A stretch of 5,885 nucleotides of DNA from Desulfarculus sp. (GCA_020216625.1 JAIUYB010000170.1:1-5885); one strand, 5' to 3'; positions 1 to 5,711 are shown, counted from the stretch's first letter. The notes: generated by a model from the sequence alone, not told the origin. Numbers and translations: made by a program.

Positions 1-37
1 AATTCTTGGTCAGGTTCTTGACTTCCAGGATGGCCAT
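1..37 (-). CDS. livG: LivG-type ABC transporter ATPase, N-terminal fragment (partial)
   Basis: Only the first 12 codons are in the window. They read MAILEVKNLTKN from an ATG at 37..35. The pattern LEVKNLTK is the usual first strand of LivG/LivF-type ATP-binding subunits, just before the Walker A region, which would lie outside the window. The start is fixed because the same frame upstream meets the livM stop (TAG at 52..50). A Shine-Dalgarno GGAGG at 50..46 overlaps that stop and sits 8 nt before the ATG. The protein would be the cytoplasmic ATPase that powers import through LivH/LivM. The position after livM in a livJ-H-M-G order supports LivG over LivF, but the fragment is too short to separate the two by sequence. 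Confidence 0.8.
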   Translation of the reverse strand, partial: MAILEVKNLTKN

Positions 38-49
38 GGCCGCCGCCTC

Positions 50-1045
50 CTAACCGCGCCGCAGGGCCCGCTTGATGCGGGACCAGTCGCCCACGATGCC
101 GTTGGGCAGGGTCATGATCACCACCACCACCAGCACCCCGAAGGCCAGCACGTGGGCCTGGGTGATGTACTTGGTCAAGACCGGCAGAAAGTCGCCGCCC
201 ACGGCCTGGGTCAGGGCCTTCAACCCCCCGAACCCGCCGCTGCGGAAAATTTCCTGCACCGCCACCATCACGAAGGCCCCCACCACCGGCCCCATGATGG
301 TGCCCACCCCGCCCACGATCACCACCAGGATGGCCATGATGGAGATGTCGCTGAGGCTGAAGACCACCTGGGGATCGATGAATCCCATGTAGTTCATGTA
401 CAAGGCCCCGGCGGTGCCGGTCAGGAAGGCGTGCAGGGACAACGAGATCATCTTGTACTTGGTGGTGTCGATGCCGATGGAGGCCGCCGCGTCCTGGTCC
501 TCGCGGATGGAGACGAAGTAGTAGCCCAGCCGGGAGTGGGTCACCAGCTCCATCACCAGGATGCTGGCCAGGGCCAAGCCCAGGGCCAGGTAGTAGTAGG
601 GCACCTTGCTGACGAAGGTTTGCATGATCAGGATGCCCACCATGCCTTCGGTCAACCACTCCCAGACCGTGGCCAGCAGGCGCATGATCTCCCCCAGGGC
701 CAGGGAGCCCAGGGCGAAATAGGCCCCGCGCAAGGGGAAGCTGATCCAACCGAAGGGAAAGCCCACCAGCACCGCCAAGGGTCCGCCCAAGGCCAGCCCC
801 CACCAGGCGCTGATATCCAGATGGTGGGCCAGGAGCCCGGCGGTGTAGGCCCCCACCCCGAAGAAAGCGGCGGTGCCGAAGGAGACCTGGCCGGTGTAGC
901 CGGCCAGCAGGTTCCAGCCGGTGCCGATGGTCACCCAAAGCAACACCAGGATCATCAGGTGACGGAAATAGGCGTCCTGCACAGCCAGGGGAAAGACCAG
1001 CAGGACCGCCAGCAGGGACAGTTCCCAGCCTCGCTCGCGCAACAT
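50..1045 (-). CDS. livM: LivM-type branched-chain amino acid ABC transporter permease
   Basis: This 331-residue integral membrane protein is one of two permeases of a liv/HAAT importer and pairs with LivH in the inner membrane. Sequence evidence: about eight to nine hydrophobic segments (roughly 8-24, 28-48, 58-75, 82-103, 108-127, 150-168, 200-222, 235-265, 296-316). It has the LivM signature NLLAGYTGQVSFG at 45-57 followed by a glycine-rich FFGVGAY. The cytoplasmic loop SIREDQDAAASIGID at 179-193 is the EAA-like contact site for the ATPase. GGVGTIMGPVVGA at 245-257 and the C-terminal LPNGIVGD at 313-320 are also family-typical. The length is normal for a LivM without the N-terminal extension seen in E. 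coli. The start lies 2 nt after the livH stop, with a weak AAGGTG ribosome site inside the livH end. Nothing looks truncated. The substrate (Leu/Ile/Val, another amino acid, or an amide) cannot be read from the permease. Confidence 0.95.
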   Translation of the reverse strand: MLRERGWELSLLAVLLVFPLAVQDAYFRHLMILVLLWVTIGTGWNLLAGYTGQVSFGTAAFFGVGAYTAGLLAHHLDISAWWGLALGGPLAVLVGFPFGWISFPLRGAYFALGSLALGEIMRLLATVWEWLTEGMVGILIMQTFVSKVPYYYLALGLALASILVMELVTHSRLGYYFVSIREDQDAAASIGIDTTKYKMISLSLHAFLTGTAGALYMNYMGFIDPQVVFSLSDISIMAILVVIVGGVGTIMGPVVGAFVMVAVQEIFRSGGFGGLKALTQAVGGDFLPVLTKYITQAHVLAFGVLVVVVIMTLPNGIVGDWSRIKRALRRG

Positions 1046-1047
1046 GG

Positions 1048-1923
1048 CTACACCTTAGTCAGGCGCTTGAAGCCGCCCGGCAGGAAGAGAAGCACCAGGA
1101 TGAAGATCACCAGGCCCACCAGATCCTCGTATTGCATGCCCAGGAAGGTGGAGCCCAGGGCCTCGGCCAGGCCCAGGGTGACCCCGCCCAGGATGGCCCC
1201 GACCGTGGAGCCCAGGCCGCCCAGGATGGTGATGATGAAGGCCTTGGTGGTGAAAGGTTTGCCGATATCCGGGAAGAGGTAGTAGACCGGCAAGAGCAGG
1301 GTGCCGGCCGCGGCCACCAGGGCCGCGCCCAGGCCCATGGTGATGGTGCGGATGCGTTCGGCGTTGACCCCCATCAGTTGGGCCGCCTCGGCGTCCTGGG
1401 CCACCGCCCGGATGGAGCGGCCCAGGTCGGTCTTGAGCAGGAACCAGAACATAAGGCTGGTGAACAGACAGGCCACCAGGAAGGCGATGGTCAGGGGCAC
1501 CGAGAAGGAAATCTTGCCCAGGAAGAAGGTGGCGTCGGAATAGCCGGTCTTGAGCGACTGGTAGTTGCTGGTGAAGATGAAGCGCATGATCTCGGTGAGC
1601 ACCATGCCAATGCCCACCGTCATCAGGACCTGGTTCTGGGGCAGGAGCGACTCCACCTTCAATAGCGGGTTCAAGGCCCAGCGTTGCACCGCCGCGCCCA
1701 GCAGGAACAGGGCCGGCATGGTTAACAGCAGGCTGAAGTAGGGGTCCAGGCCCAGGAAGGTGAAGAGCACGAAGGTCAGGTACATGGCCACCATCATCAT
1801 CTGGCCGTGGGCCAGGTTGATGATGCCCATCACACCCATGATCAGCGTCATGCCGATGCCGATCAAGGCGTAGAGACCGCCCTTGAGCAGCCCGGCCACC
1901 AGGGTTTGCAGCAGCACATCCAT
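1048..1923 (-). CDS. livH: LivH-type branched-chain amino acid ABC transporter permease
   Basis: This 291-residue integral membrane protein is the second permease of the importer and forms the channel with LivM. Hydrophobic segments lie near 8-35, 42-60, 62-80, 97-117, 138-163, 192-218, 226-258 and 265-283. Family marks are the N-terminal GLLKGGLYALIGIGMTLIMG at 11-30, followed by IINLAHGQ at 34-41. The EAA-like loop LGRSIRAVAQDAEAAQLMGV at 167-186 should dock the ATPase. ILGGLGSTVGAILGG lies at 233-247 and LPGGFKR near the C terminus. The length is typical of LivH. The ATG at 1923..1921 is chosen because it gives the family N terminus. A purine-rich AAAAGGCGGG about 8 nt upstream can serve as the ribosome site. 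It lies downstream of livJ after an 86-nt gap with two hairpins, so it may be expressed at a lower level than livJ. Confidence 0.95.
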   Translation of the reverse strand: MDVLLQTLVAGLLKGGLYALIGIGMTLIMGVMGIINLAHGQMMMVAMYLTFVLFTFLGLDPYFSLLLTMPALFLLGAAVQRWALNPLLKVESLLPQNQVLMTVGIGMVLTEIMRFIFTSNYQSLKTGYSDATFFLGKISFSVPLTIAFLVACLFTSLMFWFLLKTDLGRSIRAVAQDAEAAQLMGVNAERIRTITMGLGAALVAAAGTLLLPVYYLFPDIGKPFTTKAFIITILGGLGSTVGAILGGVTLGLAEALGSTFLGMQYEDLVGLVIFILVLLFLPGGFKRLTKV

Positions 1924-1951
1924 GATTCAACCCGCCTTTTCAAGCCATGTC

Positions 1952-1967
1952 CCGCTCCCCGGAGCGG
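1952..1967 (-). repeat. Small hairpin in the livJ-livH gap
   Basis: CCGCTCC (1952-1958) and GGAGCGG (1961-1967) are perfect inverted arms around two C residues. In RNA the innermost pair would open, leaving a 6-bp stem. It lies 28 nt upstream of the livH start codon and just downstream (in the direction of transcription) of the larger hairpin at 1972-1997. No run of T follows on the minus strand, so it is not a standard intrinsic terminator. A role in mRNA stability or in lowering livH translation is inferred only. Confidence 0.5.
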
Positions 1968-1971
1968 CGCG

Positions 1972-1997
1972 GGGACCCCGCCGCGGGGCGGGGTCCC
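1972..1997 (-). repeat. Strong 11-bp hairpin after livJ
   Basis: GGGACCCCGCC (1972-1982) pairs perfectly with GGCGGGGTCCC (1987-1997) around a 4-nt loop (GCGG). The stem has ten G-C pairs out of eleven, so it should be very stable. It begins 12 nt past the livJ stop codon. The minus strand lacks a U-tract after it, so full termination is not expected. In liv-like operons such a structure after the binding-protein gene commonly protects the upstream mRNA from 3' exonucleases or causes partial termination, giving excess binding protein over permease. That role is inferred here. Confidence 0.65.
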
Positions 1998-2009
1998 GGT
2001 CGGTAGGTC

Positions 2010-3209
2010 CTAGCGCTCGTTCCACTTGGGCACCGGGAAAACGGCGGGCTTGGTGGCCAAGTCCTTGGGCCAAACCGTCTCCAGTTCGCCCTTCTGCCAT
2101 TGAACCAGGTAGGTGGGCAGCCGGTTCTGCTGGGTCTTCTTGTCGTAGCTGATGAACTTCACCGGCCCGAAAGCGGTCATCAGGTCGGTGGCGGCCAGGG
2201 CCTCGCGCACCGCATCGGGCTCGATGGCCTTGGCCCGCTTGAGGGCATCGGCCACCACGTACATGCCGGCGTAGGCCTCGGCTCCGTGATACTCGGTGCT
2301 CTCCTTGTACTTGTCGGCGTACTTCTTGACGTATTCCTTGGCCCCGGGGAAGGGCACCGTCTCGGTCCAGAGGGTGGCCGAGAAGACGTATTCCGCCGCC
2401 GGGCCCGCGTTCTTGACGAACTCGGGCAGAGTGAAGCCCGCGCCGCCGCCCACGAACAACTTGGGATTGATGTCCAGCTCCTTGGCCTGGCGCATCAGGA
2501 GGCTGGCGTCCATGACGTAGCTGACCATGTAGATCAGGTCGGGGTTGGCGGCCTTGACCTTGGTCAGGAGCGGCTTGAAGTCCACCGCGCCGGCCTCGTA
2601 GCCCTCCTTCATCATGATTTTCAGGCCCATCTCCTCGCAATCCTTGACGAACGCCTTGGATGAGGACTGGCCGAAGTTGGTGTTCTCATACAGGATCGCC
2701 ACGCTCTGGGGCTTGACGACCTCGGTGAGGAAGCTGCCCAGGGCCTTGGGATACTCGCTGGCCGGGGGGTTGATGCGGAACACGTAGTTCCAATTCTGTT
2801 CGGTGATCTTGTCGTCGCTGCCGGTGACCACCACGAAGGGCACCTTGCGCTGCTGGGCCACGGCGGCCATGGCGAAGGTCACCGAGGAGGAGTAGCCGCC
2901 GGTGATGACCGAAACCTGGTCCTGGGTGATGAGCTTCTCGATGGCCGAACGGCCCACGTCGGGCTTGCCGGTGTCGTCCTCCATGATCAGCTCGATCTTC
3001 TTGCCATTGACTCCCCCAGCGGCGTTGATCTCATCCAGGGCCATCAGGAAGGAGTTTTTCTCGATCTCCCCGAACTTGGCCTGGGAGCCAGTCAAGGGCA
3101 GCACCACGCCCACCTTGATGGTGTCCGCGGCCAGGGCCGCGCCCGCGCCCAAGCCAAGCAGCATCAGGCAGCCCAGGATCAGGGCCATTCTCTTGCCAAA
3201 GCCGGTCAT
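2010..3209 (-). CDS. livJ: Periplasmic branched-chain amino acid-binding protein (LivJ/LivK type)
   Basis: This 399-residue precursor is the solute receptor of the importer (periplasmic binding protein type 1 fold, Peripla_BP_6 family). It captures a small amino acid-like ligand in the periplasm and delivers it to LivH/LivM. A signal peptide is clear: basic MTGFGKR, a hydrophobic core from 8 to about 23, and an ALA site with likely cleavage after A27, giving mature ADTIKVGVVLPLTG. Family features are PLTGSQAKFG at 38-47, the DEINAAGGVNGKKIEL stretch at 59-74, and GGYSSSVTFAMAAVA at 104-118. The last is the usual ligand-contact loop, followed by VPFVVVTGS at 123-131. YENTNFGQ lies at 174-181. 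The ATG at 3209..3207 is preferred over one 48 nt upstream because AAGGAGG (3222..3216) sits 6 nt before it and the signal peptide then begins correctly. The ligand is not determinable by eye; leucine/isoleucine/valine is the default guess. Confidence 0.93.
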   Translation of the reverse strand: MTGFGKRMALILGCLMLLGLGAGAALAADTIKVGVVLPLTGSQAKFGEIEKNSFLMALDEINAAGGVNGKKIELIMEDDTGKPDVGRSAIEKLITQDQVSVITGGYSSSVTFAMAAVAQQRKVPFVVVTGSDDKITEQNWNYVFRINPPASEYPKALGSFLTEVVKPQSVAILYENTNFGQSSSKAFVKDCEEMGLKIMMKEGYEAGAVDFKPLLTKVKAANPDLIYMVSYVMDASLLMRQAKELDINPKLFVGGGAGFTLPEFVKNAGPAAEYVFSATLWTETVPFPGAKEYVKKYADKYKESTEYHGAEAYAGMYVVADALKRAKAIEPDAVREALAATDLMTAFGPVKFISYDKKTQQNRLPTYLVQWQKGELETVWPKDLATKPAVFPVPKWNER

Positions 3210-3215
3210 GCCAAA

Positions 3216-3222
3216 CCTCCTT
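3216..3222 (-). promoter_or_regulatory. livJ ribosome binding site (decides the start)
   Basis: On the minus strand AAGGAGG is followed by a 6-nt spacer (TTTGGC) and the ATG at 3209..3207. It is a full Shine-Dalgarno at an optimal distance. The alternative ATG at 3257 would bury it inside the coding region and add 16 residues before the signal peptide. Confidence 0.85.
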
Positions 3223-3249
3223 GCAAAAAGCCTTGCCCACCCTTTCCCC

Positions 3250-3258
3250 ACTATCACA
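3250..3258 (-). promoter_or_regulatory. Candidate extended -10 promoter for livJ
   Basis: The minus strand reads TGTGATAGT. GATAGT matches the sigma-70 -10 hexamer at four of six positions and is preceded by the TGn extended element. No good -35 lies at the normal distance. It would give a leader of roughly 35 nt. A second possibility is CATAAT (3308..3303), five of six matches, also without a good -35 partner. Neither is strong, so an activator may be needed, or the true promoter may be one I cannot see. Confidence 0.25.
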
Positions 3259-3340
3259 ACCTGGAGCTTAGGCCCGGGGTGGTGGAGTGGTCAATTCGGC
3301 CCATTATGGATTTTCATGTAAGTCATTTACCTACGTCCCC

Positions 3341-3373
3341 GGCCGCCCGGCTCCGAGGCCGATCAGGGCGGCC
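3341..3373. repeat. Perfect 8-bp inverted repeat between divergent promoters
   Basis: GGCCGCCC (3341-3348) and GGGCGGCC (3366-3373) are exact inverse complements with 17 nt between them. All stem pairs are G-C. The pair lies between the livJ promoter area and the motA promoter. It could be an operator, or a hairpin that limits read-through between the two groups. No T-run flanks it on either strand. Confidence 0.5.
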
Positions 3374-3391
3374 ATCTTCCAAGCGTGCGAA

Positions 3392-3418
3392 ATCTCAGAT
3401 GCTCGCGTAGAATATTCT
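3392..3418. promoter_or_regulatory. Two short dyads upstream of the motA promoter
   Basis: ATCT-C-AGAT (3392-3400) and the perfect palindrome AGAATATTCT (3409-3418) lie 17 bp apart centre to centre. They are about 140-165 bp upstream of the predicted motA transcription start near 3559. Sigma-54 promoters need an activator bound at an upstream enhancer, typically 80-200 bp away, so the position suits such a site. Short dyads also occur by chance, and no specific activator site is recognised. Confidence 0.25.
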
Positions 3419-3532
3419 CGTGGCAATCCGCCTGACTCCTGGCCGCAGTCCGGCTGGCCCCGCCCGCCGGAGAGCGTCCGCCGCCCCTGGCCTGGGTTCG
3501 CGCGACAGAGGCTGCAATTTTGGGCCGTCCTG

Positions 3533-3548
3533 TGGCAATCTATTTGCA
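3533..3548 (+). promoter_or_regulatory. Sigma-54 (RpoN) -24/-12 promoter of motAB
   Basis: The sequence TGGCAATCTATTTGCA matches the sigma-54 consensus TGGCAC-N5-TTGCA at all but one fixed position. The invariant GG (3534-3535) and GC (3546-3547) are separated by exactly 10 nt. The predicted start is near 3559, giving a leader of about 46 nt before the motA ATG. It points the right way and no other gene lies between. Flagellar genes are controlled by RpoN with an enhancer-binding activator in many proteobacteria, which agrees with this placement. Confidence 0.75.
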
Positions 3549-3604
3549 TCTTCTCTCGCGGTTGGGTTAACTCTCGGACCAAGACGGCGCTGACCGAGGA
3601 AGAC

Positions 3605-4456
3605 ATGTTCGCGATCATTGGCATAGTGGTGGTCCTTGGCGCGGTTATCGGCGGTTACATCCTGGAGGGTGGCAACCTCAGCGTCCTGTTCCAGCCCATC
3701 GAGGTGCTGATCATCATGGGCGCGGCTCTCGGCGGTTTCGCCATCTCCGCCCCCCAAAAGGTGATCATCCACACCATCAAGGAGTTGATCGGGGTCTTCA
3801 CCGCCAAGGATCCCAACAAGGAGCTTTATCTCGAGCTCCTACTGGCCATGAACGAGTTGTTTCGCATGGCCCGTCGCGATGGCCTGATCTCGGTGGAAGG
3901 CCACGTCAACAAGCCCCACGAGAGCGCGGTGTTCAAGAAATACCCCGGCGTCCTGGCCAACACCCAGGTGCTGGCCTTCCTCTGCGACAACCTCAAGGTC
4001 TACATCACCAGCGGCATGGAGCCCAAGCAGATGGAGGAGGTGATGGACACCGACCTGGAGGCCCAGGACAAGGAGGGCGCCGTTCCGGCCACCGGCGTCA
4101 ACCGGGTGGCCGACTCCCTGCCCGGCCTGGGCATCGTGGCCGCGGTGCTGGGCGTGGTGTTGACCATGGGCAAGATCTCCGAGCCGCCGGAGGTCCTGGG
4201 CCACTCCATCGGCGCGGCCCTGGTGGGCACCTTCCTGGGCGTGCTGATGTGCTATGGCTTCGTGGGCCCCCTGGCCGCCAACATGGCCCACCGCCACCAT
4301 GAGCGCATGGGCCTGCTGGAGGTGGTGCGAGTGGGCCTGTTGTCCACCGTGGCCGGCGCGGCCCCGGTGGTGGCCCTGGAGTTCGCCCGCCGGGCCATCC
4401 CCTTGAGCGAACGCCCCAGCTTCGAGGAGCTGGAGGCGGTGCTGCGCAAGGGTTAG
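3605..4456 (+). CDS. motA: Flagellar motor stator protein MotA
   Basis: This 283-residue inner-membrane protein forms, with MotB, the stator that couples ion flow to flagellar rotation and pushes on FliG in the rotor. Four membrane segments are visible (about 1-22, 32-50, 171-190, 200-224), with a large cytoplasmic loop between the second and third. The loop holds the family motif ARRDGLISVEGH (89-100). Within it R90 and E98 fall at the same numbers as the FliG-contacting residues of E. coli MotA. P173 (in SLPGLGI) and P222 (in GPLA) match the two essential prolines at the channel. The ATG at 3605 gives the normal MotA N terminus (MFAIIGIVVVLG) and follows GAGGA (3596-3600). The open frame extends upstream to 3287, but that part lies across the promoter and is not expected to be translated. 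motB begins 9 nt after the stop, so the two form one operon. Confidence 0.96.
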   Translation: MFAIIGIVVVLGAVIGGYILEGGNLSVLFQPIEVLIIMGAALGGFAISAPQKVIIHTIKELIGVFTAKDPNKELYLELLLAMNELFRMARRDGLISVEGHVNKPHESAVFKKYPGVLANTQVLAFLCDNLKVYITSGMEPKQMEEVMDTDLEAQDKEGAVPATGVNRVADSLPGLGIVAAVLGVVLTMGKISEPPEVLGHSIGAALVGTFLGVLMCYGFVGPLAANMAHRHHERMGLLEVVRVGLLSTVAGAAPVVALEFARRAIPLSERPSFEELEAVLRKG

Positions 4457-4465
4457 GAGAGCGTC

Positions 4466-5350
4466 ATGTCGCGCAGGAAAAAAGGCGGGCACGACGCCCC
4501 CCACGGCGGCAGCTGGAAGGTGGCCTACGCCGACTTCGTCACCGCCATGATGGCCTTCTTCCTGCTGATGTGGTTGCTCAACGTGGCCAGCCCTCAGCAA
4601 AAGGCCCAGCTCTCGAAGTATTTCCAGGAATTCAGCATCTTCAGCTCCGGCAGCGCCCTGGACCTGAACCTGCCCGTCACTCCGCCCGCGCCCGCGCCCC
4701 CAGCCGCCAGATCGGCCCTGCAGACCGCCGACGAAGACACCGCGGCCCAAAACCCGGTGCCCTCCGGTCCCGAGGCCAAGGCACAGGCCGCCCGCCAACA
4801 GGAGGTTCTGGACCTGTTGCAAAAGGAGGTGGAGGGCAGTCTGGTTACCTTGCAGGATCAGATCATCATCGACACCTTCGACGGCGGAGTGCGGGTGCAG
4901 GTGGTGGACAAGACCGGCGGTTCGCTCTTCCCGTTGGGCGGCACCCAGATTTCGCAGGACGGCAAGGAGATTCTGAGCGTGCTGGCCAAGAACCTGCGCC
5001 GCCTGGGCGAGAAGGTGGCCATCGAGGGCCACACCGACGCCTTGCACTATGCCAGCAGCCGCTTCACCAACTGGGAGCTCTCCACCGAGCGGGCCTCGGC
5101 CGCCCGCAAGATCATGGAGGACGCGGGGATCAACCCCGACTGCATCCTGCGCGTGGCCGGCTACGCCGCCACCCAGCCCCTGATTCCCAGCCAGCCCAAC
5201 GATCCCCGCAACCGGCGCATCAGCATCCTGATCTTCAACCGCCAGCCCTGCGGCGGCGCGGTCCAGCCCAGCGATTTGCCCCTGATGCCCGCCACCCCGC
5301 CAGGCGCGCCCTCCTCGCGGGGAGCTTCGGGGGACATGCCCAAGCCCTGA
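4466..5350 (+). CDS. motB: Flagellar motor stator protein MotB (OmpA-like peptidoglycan anchor)
   Basis: This 294-residue protein is the peptidoglycan-anchored half of the stator. The N terminus is basic (MSRRKKGG). It is followed by the single membrane helix with WKVAYADFVTAMMAFFLLMW at 17-36. D23 in YADF is the expected proton-carrying aspartate (D32 in E. coli). The plug and linker region includes a Pro/Ala-rich stretch at 73-82. The OmpA_C-like domain covers about 140-258, with IEGHTDA (186-192), NWELSTERA (202-210) and NDPRNRRISI (245-254), the peptidoglycan-binding signature. A Pro/Ser-rich tail (about 262-294) follows and is probably disordered. The Shine-Dalgarno AGGAGA (4455-4460) overlaps the motA stop codon with a 5-nt spacer, which suggests coupled translation. 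The YADF context is that of proton-driven MotB rather than sodium-driven PomB, but ion choice is not certain from sequence alone. Confidence 0.96.
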   Translation: MSRRKKGGHDAPHGGSWKVAYADFVTAMMAFFLLMWLLNVASPQQKAQLSKYFQEFSIFSSGSALDLNLPVTPPAPAPPAARSALQTADEDTAAQNPVPSGPEAKAQAARQQEVLDLLQKEVEGSLVTLQDQIIIDTFDGGVRVQVVDKTGGSLFPLGGTQISQDGKEILSVLAKNLRRLGEKVAIEGHTDALHYASSRFTNWELSTERASAARKIMEDAGINPDCILRVAGYAATQPLIPSQPNDPRNRRISILIFNRQPCGGAVQPSDLPLMPATPPGAPSSRGASGDMPKP

Positions 5351-5375
5351 CCGTCCGCTCCGAATCCGCTTTTGT

Positions 5376-5426
5376 AAGACATTTGTCTTGGTGCGCGGGA
5401 CTATCGTCTTGCGCGACGAGACAAAT
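5376..5426 (+). repeat. Hairpin with competing folds just after motB
   Basis: ATTTGTCTTGGTGCGC (5381-5396) can pair with GCGCGACGAGACAAAT (5411-5426) along all 16 positions around a 14-nt loop. There are thirteen Watson-Crick pairs, two G-U wobbles (5389/5418 and 5392/5415) and one G-A mismatch (5391/5416). The wobbles are tolerated only in RNA from the plus strand, the motAB direction. A competing shorter stem exists: AAGACA (5376-5381) with TGTCTT (5384-5389). The left arm begins 31 nt after the motB stop. A 3'-end or attenuator-like role for motAB mRNA is inferred. No U-tract follows, so a classical terminator is unlikely. Confidence 0.5.
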
Positions 5427-5556
5427 TAACTGCTGCATTGCGCCCTTTAAACGCCCGTCATCGCCATATCAGCCTGTTACGACTAATTGTCCGTAATGAT
5501 TCGCGTTAATTGCCCGGCACGATGATTGCTAACACATTTAGCGTCCTACCACAGCC

Positions 5557-5616
5557 ATGAATAACTTTGCTCACGGGCCCAAAGCCTCGGAAACACAAAA
5601 CACATGCTTTATTCAT
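5557..5616. repeat. Nested inverted repeats in the AT-richer block
   Basis: ATGAATAA (5557-5564) and TTATTCAT (5609-5616) are perfect 8-bp inverse complements. Directly inside the left arm CTTTG (5565-5569) pairs with CAAAG (5580-5584). The outer arms are AT-rich and would be weak in RNA, so a protein-binding site is as likely as a structure. Confidence 0.35.
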
Positions 5617-5644
5617 CTCGAAATGTTTCTGGCAGCACGCCCAA

Positions 5645-5664
5645 CTCGGGCCATGCCACCCGAG
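5645..5664. repeat. 6-bp GC hairpin
   Basis: CTCGGG (5645-5650) and CCCGAG (5659-5664) pair perfectly around an 8-nt loop. No T-run follows on either strand. It lies at the edge between the lower-GC and high-GC parts of the downstream region. Confidence 0.35.
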
Positions 5665-5711
5665 CGAGCTTCCACGGAGACCACCTGCCCCAAGTTTTAA
5701 CGACGCACCGA

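Larger units (their letters stand above)
3210..3604. other. Divergent intergenic region between livJ and motA
   Basis: About 395 nt with no supported gene. The livJ-proximal part holds its ribosome site and weak promoter candidates. The middle is GC-rich with a perfect 8-bp inverted repeat (3341-3373). Next come two short dyads (3392-3400 and 3409-3418) and a sigma-54 promoter for motA (3533-3548). An open frame runs through 3287-3604 into motA, but its product resembles nothing and has no place at the MotA N terminus. Confidence 0.8.

Noticed and set aside
152..1282. Long plus-strand open frame opposite livM/livH
   Set aside because: Its product is dominated by Gly, Gln, His and Asp from antisense reading of GC-rich membrane-protein codons. 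The minus-strand genes match LivM and LivH end to end.
1924..2009. Intrinsic terminator after livJ
   Set aside because: The hairpins are strong but no run of T follows on the minus strand, so they are recorded as hairpins rather than a terminator.
3168..3209. Possible lipobox ILGC in the LivJ signal peptide
   Set aside because: The hydrophobic core continues well past this Cys and a better signal peptidase I site (ALA before ADT) follows; the residues before Cys do not fit a lipobox well.
3222..3239. Sigma-54-like TGGGCAAGG...TTTTTGCA upstream of livJ on the minus strand
   Set aside because: No GG lies exactly 10 nt from the GC, and the site overlaps the edge of the livJ ribosome binding site.
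3421..3437. Another sigma-54-like start, TGGCAATC, upstream of motA
   Set aside because: The -12 GC is missing: after GG and 10 nt the sequence is GA.
3287..3604. In-frame upstream extension of motA by 106 residues
   Set aside because: It spans the sigma-54 promoter, has low-complexity composition unlike any MotA N terminus, and a ribosome site plus the family-typical MFAIIG start is found at 3605.
3839..5047. 402-residue minus-strand open frame opposite motA/motB
   Set aside because: It is an antisense shadow with His/Gly/Gln-rich composition, and the plus strand encodes complete MotA and MotB with all key residues.
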